A stretch of 18,413 bases of DNA, taken from Stramenopiles sp. TOSAG23-6 (Eukaryota; Sar). The position numbers and the translations under genes were made by a program. Shown here piece by piece: positions 1 through 7,657 of this stretch. The stretch is from positions 1 through 18,413 of the forward strand of contig LT636063.1 of the NCBI GenBank assembly GCA_900128565.1. The letters are read 5' to 3'. A model generated the notes under the pieces. The model saw only the letters and a list, made by a program, of their open reading frames with translations. It did not search any database and was not told where the DNA came from. Every line of letters begins with the position of its first letter. Within the stretch, counting starts at the first letter, position 1.

Positions 1-61
1 CGTTAGGTACAAAATTTCGTATGAAAAATAAATTCGAAATTGAAAAAAAAATAAAACATAC
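1..61 (-). mobile_element. Introner-type intron, cut by window edge
   Basis: On the minus strand the intron opens with GTATG (61 to 57) right after an open exon ending in phase 0. It carries the family core TACGAAATTTTGTACCTAAC (roughly 3-22). Its 3' end lies outside the window. It belongs to the glycoprotein gene at 62-1047. Confidence 0.75.
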
Positions 62-1047
62 ACTAGGAGCCATACACTCAGCTTTCTGTGTCGATTGTTT
101 ACCTGAACTATTCAATTTTTCTCCATTCTGGCATAGGCGGACTTCATAATCTCCTGGTTCTGATAGTCGAAAGGACCAGTGAGTAAGACATACTGTGAAA
201 AAATATTTTTTTGTAAAATTTTTTGTTAGGTACGAAATTTCGTACGAAAAAATAAATGTATACAAAACATTGAAAAAAAATAAAACATACGCTATGCTTT
301 ATCCATACTGAAGCTACTGCACAATTTATTGTCGATGGCTTGCTTGTCTCTGTTATATTTTGATAGACTTTTGGTTCAATTAGGATGTGTCTACTGTTGA
401 TCCACTTGGCGGCACATTGAGAGGGAATTTGTGGGACTGAGTACATGTATTGTAAAAAAAATAAATTCGAAATTAGTTAGGTACAAAATTTCGTACGAAA
501 AAAAAATAAATTTGAAATTCATCATGAAAACGTACAGCTGTGCCAATATTGACGCAGATGAAACATTATAGAAATTATTATCATCTTGTTGTGAACTATT
601 ACCCGGGATATTGAATGCTATATCTGTTTCATCCATATTTTTATGCACTTCTTGTTCAAGACGCAGTGACATTGTACCATTACGAAACACTTCTCTATTT
701 GAAATTTTCGTATGACAAGTTTTATTTCTCATTAAGGTTCCGTTAATATCGTTGCACATGGTTAATGCACCAGCTTGTTCAATGTTTTTTTTAACAGGCC
801 ATCTTGCGATAGCATCGCTATTATGACCATGCGCCACAAAGAGGCCAAGCCAAAATTGTTCATCTGGTAAATGATGATTCGGAAAATCAAATGAAGCTTT
901 AGCGACTACCTTTTCGTATTCGCACACAATTTGTCGTGATAAATCTATATCAAAGCTTTCAGTGACTACAGAGTCTAGACAACACGAAAAAACCAAAAGA
1001 AGAAATAAACAATCTAAAATATAAAATGAGGCATTTAATACTACCAT
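62..1047 (-). CDS. Secreted or membrane glycoprotein of unknown function, 3' end outside window
   Basis: I do not recognise this gene. Exons are 536-1047, 291-444 and 62-187 (phases 2, 0, 0), joined by two introner-type introns; a third starts at 61, so the C terminus is missing. The ATG at 1045-1047 opens a hydrophobic N terminus (about residues 3-26, core CLFLLLVFSCCL) that reads as a signal peptide or anchor. The visible 264 residues hold at least six N-x-S/T sequons (NGT, NKT, NSS, NVS, NIT among them) and several cysteines, which fits an extracellular protein. Exon 1 has a segment FWLGLFVAHG and exon 3 has HWSFRLSEPGDYEVRLC, a pattern seen in beta-sandwich modules; this is only an impression. 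The frame stays open across all three exons only with the non-AG splice rule described for this window. Confidence 0.65.
188..290 (-). mobile_element. Introner-type intron (103 bp)
   Basis: Starts GTATGTTTTA after exon ...AGC and ends CACAGTATGT before CTTACTCAC, so the terminal bases are GT-GT rather than GT-AG. The core at 225-246 contains the perfect 16-bp palindrome GTACGAAATTTCGTAC. Phase 0 on both sides. Confidence 0.75.
445..535 (-). mobile_element. Introner-type intron (91 bp)
   Basis: Starts GTACGTTTTC after exon ...CAGCT (phase 2) and ends ACAATACAT before GTACTCAGTC. Core at about 476-497. Ends in AT. The exon after it starts with the same GTAC as the intron itself. Confidence 0.8.
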
Positions 1048-1333
1048 TATTTTGATACTTTCTCCAAAAATTTACGTATACATCAGTTTAACATCTATGT
1101 GCGAAAAAAACCGTTGGTGATAAAAATGATACTACGGCAATGTGATACGATTTGTGTGACTGAACGTATCTTTCGCGATATAATTGGCGTTGAGTCGAAA
1201 AAAAAAATATGAAAAATAATGAAATAACACGATAACACGAAATAATCCTTTTTTTATTACATCCTAGTTATTTTTTTTTTGTGGATCGCAGCCATCCGAA
1301 AACAAATATGAACACTCTAGCCAGTTTGAGTTT

Positions 1334-2884
1334 TTACCCTTTTCCCTCTTTTTTTCCAAATCGAAGTTTTTTTGCTTTCTGTTTCGCTCCTATTCTCCTT
1401 TTCCTTGATGGCAACGAACTATGATACGAGTTATGTCCATTTAAAATACCAGATGGATATGGATTATGAAAAAATATTTCAAAAAAAAATCGTTAGGTAC
1501 ATAATTTCGTATGAAAAAAATTCAAAATTGAAATTAAAACATACATATATGCAATCGATACCACTCAGATTCATCTACAAAGAAATTTTCAGCCATTTTT
1601 TGCATACCTATAACCCCAATTGTAGTATAGTCTATATGTACATCAACATGTATTGTGAAAAGTATGTTTTACAGTTTGAAATTTGTTAATTTTTTTTTTT
1701 TTTTTTTTTTGTGTAAAAAAATAAACTTTCAATTAATGATTACGAACAAGGTATGGATTCTTTTTCATCGCTTTAGCCAATAACGATCCACCATCTGATC
1801 CTATAGCATTCCCATTTAGATGTAACGACCGTAAAGAAGTATTTGTTGAAATTGCTGAACAAAGGTGATGTGCTATTACAATTTTGCGAAATTTGAAATT
1901 TGTTAAGTACAAAACCTTTGCAATGTCTATGGAAAGAACTCAAAAAAACAAANAAANAAAAAAAANTGTNAGNTACAAAATTTCGTACGAAAAAAAATTG
2001 AAATTAGTGATGAGAACATACATGCATTCCTTGCTCTGTAATATTATTGCATGATAGGTCCAAAGATTTCAGTCCGCATGTAGTCACTTTGATAGCTTCA
2101 GCCAAAATTTTGACTCCACTATTTCCGATATCATTGTTATAAATACGCAGTTCTGATATATTATGAAAAAATATTTTAAATTTGAATTTTTTGTGTTTTT
2201 TGTTAGGTACAAAATTTTTTTGAAATTTTTTTTCTACTGAGATTATGGTGAAAAGGTGAAAGTCGGTGAAAGTGGTGGCGGTGCTATTGAAAACGTACAG
2301 AGGGTCTGGTTGTTTTCTAAAAGTACATTAGATAGCCTTTCCATTCCTCCTGGGCCTATGCTATTATAGGAAATATTAAGTACACCCAAGACATTATTAT
2401 GGCGTAGCATACTTGCAATGAAATCTGTTCCCGATTTACCAATTTGGTTACAATAAAGATCGAGATAAAATAAGGTTGGGTGAGGTCGCGAAAGACTCTC
2501 TGCTAAACACTTTATCCCTCTTGGGCCAAAATTGTTATGGCTTGCGCATATTTCCTTTAGAGTATTGTTCACTTTTAATACATTTGCAAGGGTTTTACCC
2601 CCTTCTGGTCCAATATGTTGGTGAGATATATCAAGCCGACTCAATACTGAGCCAAGATATGTTCTGCTGTTGTTTCTAAGAATTTTGTATTTTTCCACTA
2701 AAGGTAATTTCTGAAAAACTATGGGCTTCTTTGCCTCTTCTTTTTTGTCCTTTCCATCCTCGTCATTCTTTCCATCTTTGTCATCCTTTTCATGAGTGGT
2801 TTCTTTACCTGCTTTACCCATGGTGACAGTATTAGATTTACCTCCAATTACAGTATTTAATGCATCTATAGGAAGTGTGTTCAT
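1334..2884 (-). CDS. Leucine-rich-repeat protein LRR-A (RNase-inhibitor-type repeats), five exons
   Basis: Exons are 2299-2884, 2022-2155, 1748-1870, 1545-1647 and 1334-1458; they sum to 1071 bp (356 aa). The N terminus (residues about 20-55) is a charged K/D/E/G-rich linker. Then come about seven ribonuclease-inhibitor-like repeats with the pattern L..L.L..N.IG (for example SELRIYNNDIGNSG, split by intron 1). Exon 4 and exon 5 encode a tail ending in a Lys/Arg-rich segment. A naive reading stops at TAA 1733-1735 in exon 3, but a donor GTTCG six codons earlier leads in frame to two further exons. Their tail motif RLHIY recurs at the end of the LRR-B gene (11203-12353), which supports the longer model. 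Such proteins are usually protein-binding scaffolds; partner unknown. Some axonemal proteins such as DRC5 are built of similar repeats, but nothing here proves that role. Confidence 0.8.
1459..1544 (-). mobile_element. Introner-type intron (86 bp), LRR-A intron 4
   Basis: Starts GTATGTTTTA after ...GCATAT (phase 1) and ends CATAATCCAT before ATCCATCTGG. Core at about 1491-1513. Ends in AT. Using the fixed end position opens a 41-codon terminal exon; shifting it by one base does not. Confidence 0.72.
1648..1747 (-). mobile_element. Introner-type intron (100 bp, degenerate core), LRR-A intron 3
   Basis: Starts GTTCGTAATC after ...TACCTT (phase 0) and ends CACAATACAT before GTTGATGTAC. The core is badly eroded and interrupted by a homopolymer run (1689-1710), but the 3' block is typical. 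The in-frame stop at 1733-1735 lies inside this intron. Confidence 0.65.
1871..2021 (-). mobile_element. Introner-type intron with two cores (151 bp), LRR-A intron 2
   Basis: Starts GTATGTTCTC after ...ATGCAT (phase 0) and ends TGTAATAGCA before CATCACCTTTG. It has a first core near 1968-1989 (with N bases) and a second, eroded one near 1900-1915. The nearby canonical site TAATAG would shift the frame and reach a stop after about 18 codons. Confidence 0.7.
2156..2298 (-). mobile_element. Introner-type intron (143 bp), LRR-A intron 1
   Basis: Starts GTACGTTTTC after ...CCCTCT (phase 1) and ends CATAATATAT before CAGAACTG. The join gives the standard repeat NQTLSELRIYNNDIG. Core near 2201-2222, half eroded. 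Ends in AT. Confidence 0.8.
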
Positions 2885-3283
2885 TCTTTTGTGGACATAT
2901 TCGAAATTTTAAGCATGCGTGTAACTGTTTGTTGTACTCTTGGGCTTTTAGTCAATCATGAAAACTCCGAACAACACGAAATCCTAATTTTTTGATGCGC
3001 ATGCATTTTTGACTGGAAAATGTCGAAAATATTCAATCAAAATACGTAGTAGTAGGCCTACAAGTCAAGTGTCTATTAAACAAACAATAGAGTCTCACGA
3101 GACCTCAAAATTCTTACCATTATTATATCGTAAACTATAGTAGTGTCGCCATTTGTCTTACCAATAAATTATTTTTGTCCTTGCTAGTTTCTTAAGCAAG
3201 ACATCTTTAACTCTGTGTATTCTATATTATAATATCTAATAGTAAAGTAGCTATTGACTTAATCTTACTATTTTCTGTGCGCA
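2885..3283. promoter_or_regulatory. Intergenic region between divergent LRR-A and CSTF3
   Basis: This 399-bp gap separates two genes transcribed away from each other, so it should hold both promoters. It is AT-rich with no convincing ORF. Visible items are a 10-bp palindrome GTAGGCCTAC (about 3052-3061) and GCGCATGC (about 2997-3004). I see no TATA box or CCAAT box that I would defend. Confidence 0.4.
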
Positions 3284-6115
3284 ATGACGGATGCAGTCAA
3301 AGAGTCTCCGACAGAGGCGGTGAATGGTGATTCGGCTCTAGATGCTCGCACTAAATGTGGACGTGAACTTGAGGCAGAGGCTTCTATATTAAACTATAAG
3401 TATGATGCGGATGCATGGTCGATTTTATTCATGGAAGCTCAAAAGCTTCCGCTCAATGAAGCTGAAAGTATTTATGAGCGCTTTCTTGCTCCAGAACAAT
3501 TTCCTACTGCTGGCTTATACTGGAAGTATTACATTGAACATTGTTTGCGCGAGGAAAATTTTGAAAAAGCTAAAGCTCTACTAGAACGTAGTCTTTTGAA
3601 CTGTTTTAGTTTGGAACTTTGGAAGTTATATTTGGATTATATTAGTGCAAAAGCAGAAGTTGACATTAAAAAAGATTCTACACAAGAAAAACGCTTAAAA
3701 GTTGATGAAGAAAAACTTGCTGCGTATAAATTTGCATTGGCCAATATTGGAAGTAGTATTGATTCTCATGAAATATGGGCAGAGTACATCGCTTTTTTAA
3801 GAAGGAATGAAATTAAAAATGCAGGAGGTGACGGGGTTGGTGCGTCTTTCGGTGGATTCACGACAATGCAAGAGGTAGTCGATATTCGATCAGCTTATCA
3901 ACAGGCAGTGACTACGCCTCATAGGGATCTGGAAAAGTTATGGATAGAGTATGAATCATTTGAAAAAGCTATGCCTAACAAAAGTCTATCTCAAAAACTT
4001 ATCGAAAGTTTCACGGGAAAGTACGTTTTCAGCATACATTTCAAATTTATTGTTTTTTTTCATACGAAATTTTCATAGAAAACAGAAACAAATTTTTTTT
4101 TGTGATGACGTTTTCAGTATGAATTTCAAATGNTTTTTTTTTTTTTTTTTTAATACAAAATTTTGTACCTAACGAATGTTTTGTGTCCGAAAAAAAATAT
4201 GTTTTCACAATATATGTATGAGTCAGCAAAAGCTATTTTGAAAGAACGAAAAAAATTCTGGGATCGTCTTACCCCGAGTAAGAGTCTTCTTGCGACCCCT
4301 CCACTGCCAATGGAAACGCAATTTATAGATGTGAATGGAAATCGTAAAAACTCATCTCTAAAAAAAATGAAACAGCACAGAGCGAAACAATTGGAACAAT
4401 TTAAAATTTGGCGTGAAGTTCTTCAATTTGAATTAACAAATCCGCTTTGTTTAGAACAGGCAGAATTTCAAAAGTGTACTGTCTTATTATATGTAGGTTC
4501 TCATACTACATTTTGAATAGTTTTTTTCATACGAAATTCCGTACCTAACGATTGTTTTTTGAAATATTTTTGCATACTACATAATCAATGCCTTGCATGT
4601 TTTAGGCATTTTCCTGAAGTGTGGTATGATTATTCACAATTTGAACTTCGAGGTGGCATTCCTATTGACTCTAATTCTACATCTACAGTTGTTGGAATAG
4701 GCGGATTGTCAACACCTGAAGATTGTTCTAAAGCTGCTGTGGTTCTTGAACGTGCAACTGAGGCGTTACCAAAGTGTATAACTCTTGCCTTTGCACGCGC
4801 TGAACTTGAAGAGCAAAGGGAAGGGGGGGATATTCATAAAGTGTTTAAATCAGTCATTAGCGAACTCGAGAAAGACATTACATCTACAGAAAAAGATGTT
4901 AACCCTAACCCTAATGCAATCGATGCGAATAAAAAATCTCCTGAGAAAACCAAAAGTCCTGAAAAAACAAAACCAAATAATCTAAAAAAATACGAAGGTG
5001 ATATTGATGGAGCAGTGCTTTGTTGGATTCAATATCAACGAACTGTGAGACGTACTCAGGGCCTTGCAGCAGCACGTAAAATATTTACACGAGCACGAAA
5101 ATCTGTAAGTGGTAGTGATTATCGCATTTTTGTAAATTCTGCGCTGTTAGAACACCATGCGAATAATGAAACAAATGTAGCGATAAAGATTTTTGAGATG
5201 GGTTTAAAAAAAGGTTTTATTTCAAACCCGTTATTTGTCAAAGCCTACTTATCTTTTATTGAACCTCAAAGTGATGATAAAAATATCCGTAGTCTTTTTG
5301 AGAGATCAATCCCTCAGTTGCCTCCTGATGATCCTGCGACTGCAGTTATTTGGGCAAAATTCTTGGCATTTGAACTACGCATGGCTCGTGGTGGTGGTAC
5401 TTTAAATGCAGTGGCTAGGATATTTAAACGTTGGGCTATTGCTTATCCTGAACAAAAAGGTCTTCAAGGTTTGCTCGGTTGTGCTGTAAGAAATCATTTC
5501 TTAGGTCTTCGCCCCAGCTCCATGGATGACGTAGCATTTTTTGAAAGATCGTCACCTGCATCGGATGCTCTTGTTGGTCTTGGATTATCTTCACTCTTAG
5601 GTCTTGGTGGTGGCGACGCTTGGGGTTCTTCTTCAGGTTGGACTGTCCAAGGAGCACAGCACCGTGAAGGAGTGTTTGGTCTAAGCTCAATTGGAGCAGC
5701 TGGTATTTCATCTACTGCTACTGGACGTAGTGTTCAAGTGAACGGTAATACCAGCTCTGCCATTGATCATGGTTCTGCCGCTGCGTTGAGTAATTCTAGT
5801 GGAACTCTTGTTTTTCAACCTGGAGTTGTGCCAAAATTACCTGCAAAATTTGACTTTTTGCAACCTCTATTTGCTAAACTACCTCCACTAAGTCTCATTA
5901 TGACGCATGGATTTCTTGATGTGAATCTTTTTATACGTCATCTTCGTGAAGCTACTCTGCCGCCGAGACCCGCTGAGAGTGTAGAAATAAGTAGTAAGTC
6001 TAGTGACGATGGTACTTCTCGAAAACGAAAAAGTACGGATAATCCAGGTAAGGAAAAGGCAGCCAGTAGTAACTCGGATGTGTATCGGAGAAGAATGCGA
6101 CTAAGAACGCACTGA
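3284..6115 (+). CDS. CSTF3: Cleavage stimulation factor subunit 3 (CstF-77 / Rna14 family)
   Basis: CstF-77 is the HAT-repeat scaffold of the nuclear cleavage stimulation factor that promotes pre-mRNA 3'-end cleavage and polyadenylation. Exons are 3284-4020, 4216-4492 and 4583-6115, giving 848 aa against about 717 in human. Family hallmarks seen: YDADAWSILFMEAQ near residue 40, helical HAT repeats throughout (FEKAKALLERSL; FPEVWYDYSQFEL), and junction 2 producing LLYNQCLACF where vertebrates have a matching YEQCL. Extra length comes from a Lys/Pro-rich insert (KSPEKTKSPEKT) and a Gly/Ser-rich loop late in the protein. Near the C terminus come the proline-rich PKLPAKFDFLQPLFAKLPP and a basic SRKRKS segment that may be a nuclear signal. 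The ATG at 3284 gives a start in a normal context. Both introns are introner-type. Confidence 0.9.
4021..4215 (+). mobile_element. Double introner-type intron (195 bp), CSTF3 intron 1
   Basis: Starts GTACGTTTTC after ...GGGAAA (phase 2) and ends CACAATATAT before GTATGAGTC. The join gives K-YESAKAILKE, which aligns without a gap to the family. The 5' half occurs twice: ACGTTTTCAG at 4023 and again near 4107, and core pieces near 4060-4078 and 4152-4174. This looks like one introner inserted in or partly duplicated within another. Confidence 0.8.
4493..4582 (+). mobile_element. Introner-type intron (90 bp), CSTF3 intron 2
   Basis: Starts GTAGGTTCTC after ...TTATAT (phase 0) and ends CATACTACAT before AATCAATGCC. 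Core at 4528-4550. Ends in AT. The canonical TTTTAG just downstream (ending near 4604) would give TGA four codons later. Confidence 0.8.
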
Positions 6116-6473
6116 GGATTGTAAATAAAATTACTAAATCATTTGATCTGAGCCAACGCCAAGCACAGAATTAAAAAAAATAAATTACCTTAAAGATATC
6201 CACACGTGACTTTCTATTAGAACTTGTATTATGCCAAATAACTTACTATTCATTTTTATTAGAGATTTCGTCAATTCTGATGATACCAGGTACTACGGTA
6301 TGGTATACGATGTAATTTTGTTCTGTTGTGTCACAGCTCCCATGGCCAATCAATCCGGCGGCCGGCCAATCATTGACGTCTTCTCTCCAGGAACTGAGTT
6401 GCAACTGAGTTGCAACTGAGTTGCTGAGTTCCTGGCCAACTAACTTGACAGTGTGACACACATTCACTACAAA
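6116..6473 (+). promoter_or_regulatory. Upstream region of the rolling-stone-like gene with CCAAT and CRE-like sites
   Basis: The gap after CSTF3 has AATAAA at about 6124-6129, a possible poly(A) signal. Closer to the next gene are two CCAAT boxes (6346-6350 and 6366-6370), the CRE-like half TGACGTC (6374-6380) and a local GC patch (6355-6367), all unlike the surrounding AT-rich sequence. TTGACAGTG (6445-6453) lies about 20 bp before the ATG. The short ORFs in this region look accidental. Function of the sites is inferred from resemblance only. Confidence 0.45.
6387..6435 (+). repeat. Three 11-bp tandem repeats inside a 9-bp inverted repeat
   Basis: AACTGAGTTGC occurs three times head to tail (6392-6402, 6403-6413, 6414-6424). 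The array is flanked by CCAGGAACT (6387-6395) and its reverse complement AGTTCCTGG (6427-6435), so the whole block can fold. It sits 40-85 bp before the ATG of the next gene. Confidence 0.85.
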
Positions 6474-7505
6474 ATGATAATCGATGATAGAGATGATAAG
6501 ACAATTACATGCTTATGCTCAAGATGTTTCGATTCATTTCGAACTGAGTTTCAGAGGAACAATTTGAATTTTGATAAAAACACTTCTCACGGTGTTATAG
6601 AAGATTGGAGATTTGTTTTTGGACGTGGCATCAAAACTAAAGGTGGCAGAGTCGATTGCAGTAGTTTTGGTGTTACAGTATTAGTTCGTGCTTCTGCTGC
6701 ACTTTTGATGCTTTCAATTTGGTTATGGTCTACTATTTCTAGCATTAGTCATGGAAAATATGCTACTTGGTGGCTGTTTCTTACTCACTTGACCCTTACG
6801 GGACAAGTTGTTTATCATGTACTTAGTCTAATTGTAGCGTTGAAAGTTCAAAAAGTCACTTTCGTTGATGATACGCAGCGTCCAATGAAACTTCCCTTTA
6901 TTGTGAAAACTACATGGTGTCTTCAGGCTATTATTCTTCCTGCAACATTTTTTGTATTTACACTGTATTTCGGGTTTGTTTTTAAGCACAATTTAACTCT
7001 ACTAAAGTTTAGTCAACACGGCCTCAACTTCATCGTGATGGGGATAGATACATTTATATCAGGCTTCCCCTTCCTTTTAATTCATGGAATCTACTTTATA
7101 ATTTGTGCATTTTTATACCTGCTGTTGACGATTGCCGCTGCAATTGCGGGTAATGCTCCTATATATGATATCTTGGATTGGTCAAGACCATTGACGCCCG
7201 CTATTTTATGCATCTGTCTCATTTGCATAGCACTACCATTAGTAAATACCGGTTGTTGGTGGATTTGTCGTGGACGTGCTTTATATATAGACACTGGAAT
7301 GATGAGCAATGATGAAGAGATTGATCAAACTTTAATATCGAAGCCTAGCGATGTCTGTTGTTGTATTTCATCGTTTGCTCATCCTATTGATTCTAGAGAT
7401 TCTTTTCTTGTAGATGAAAAAAATTCCATGACAAGGAATGTTCAATTACATGATTCATCATCACAGTATGATGTTATTAAAATTGGGGATACACATATGG
7501 TTTAA
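6474..7505 (+). CDS. Rolling-stone-like multipass membrane protein
   Basis: 343 aa, intronless. The first ATG of the frame is 6474; the frame is open back to a GTG at 6453, which I do not use. Hydrophobic segments lie at about residues 66-88, 99-123, 148-170, 185-226 (probably two passes) and 240-264. Family-like features: WWLFLTHLTLTGQVVYH in the second segment, HGLNFIVMGID before the fourth, LLIHGIYF, and IYDILDWSRP before the last, which together match the Rolling stone / FAR-17a-like group of membrane proteins. In Drosophila, Rolling stone acts in myoblast fusion; the role in other eukaryotes is largely unknown and I infer none here. The N terminus has a CLCSRCF cysteine cluster and the C-terminal tail is cytosolic-looking and polar, with CCC. 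Confidence 0.75.
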   Translation: MIIDDRDDKTITCLCSRCFDSFRTEFQRNNLNFDKNTSHGVIEDWRFVFGRGIKTKGGRVDCSSFGVTVLVRASAALLMLSIWLWSTISSISHGKYATWWLFLTHLTLTGQVVYHVLSLIVALKVQKVTFVDDTQRPMKLPFIVKTTWCLQAIILPATFFVFTLYFGFVFKHNLTLLKFSQHGLNFIVMGIDTFISGFPFLLIHGIYFIICAFLYLLLTIAAAIAGNAPIYDILDWSRPLTPAILCICLICIALPLVNTGCWWICRGRALYIDTGMMSNDEEIDQTLISKPSDVCCCISSFAHPIDSRDSFLVDEKNSMTRNVQLHDSSSQYDVIKIGDTHMV

Positions 7506-7657
7506 TCTAAAAGTAGCTTGTATAAATATATATTGCATACGATGCAAACTACAAATATAAAATTTACAATTATTTTGTTATCTCTTTTTGATCTTGAATT
7601 AAATTTATTTGTTTTAATCAAATTTCGTACCAAACGAATTTTGAATGTTAACATAAA
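7506..7657 (+). other. Gap with introner-core remnant
   Basis: Between the convergent ends of the rolling-stone-like gene and DRC4. At about 7621-7640 the sequence ATTTCGTACCAAACGAATT resembles the intron core in plus orientation, but without recognisable ends. It may be an old intron in the 3' UTR of the upstream gene or a dead copy. Confidence 0.45.

Noticed and set aside
1372-1689. Plus-strand ORF of 105 codons
   Set aside because: It runs antisense over two LRR-A exons and an introner; its composition is that of the reverse complement of an intron.
4909-4924. Telomere-like AACCCTAACCCTAA
   Set aside because: It lies in frame within CSTF3 and encodes an NPNPN stretch; two and a bit units in a low-complexity insert need no telomeric origin.
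6231-6419. 62-codon plus ORF upstream of the rolling-stone-like gene
   Set aside because: It crosses the CCAAT and tandem-repeat block and ends inside it; more likely regulatory sequence.
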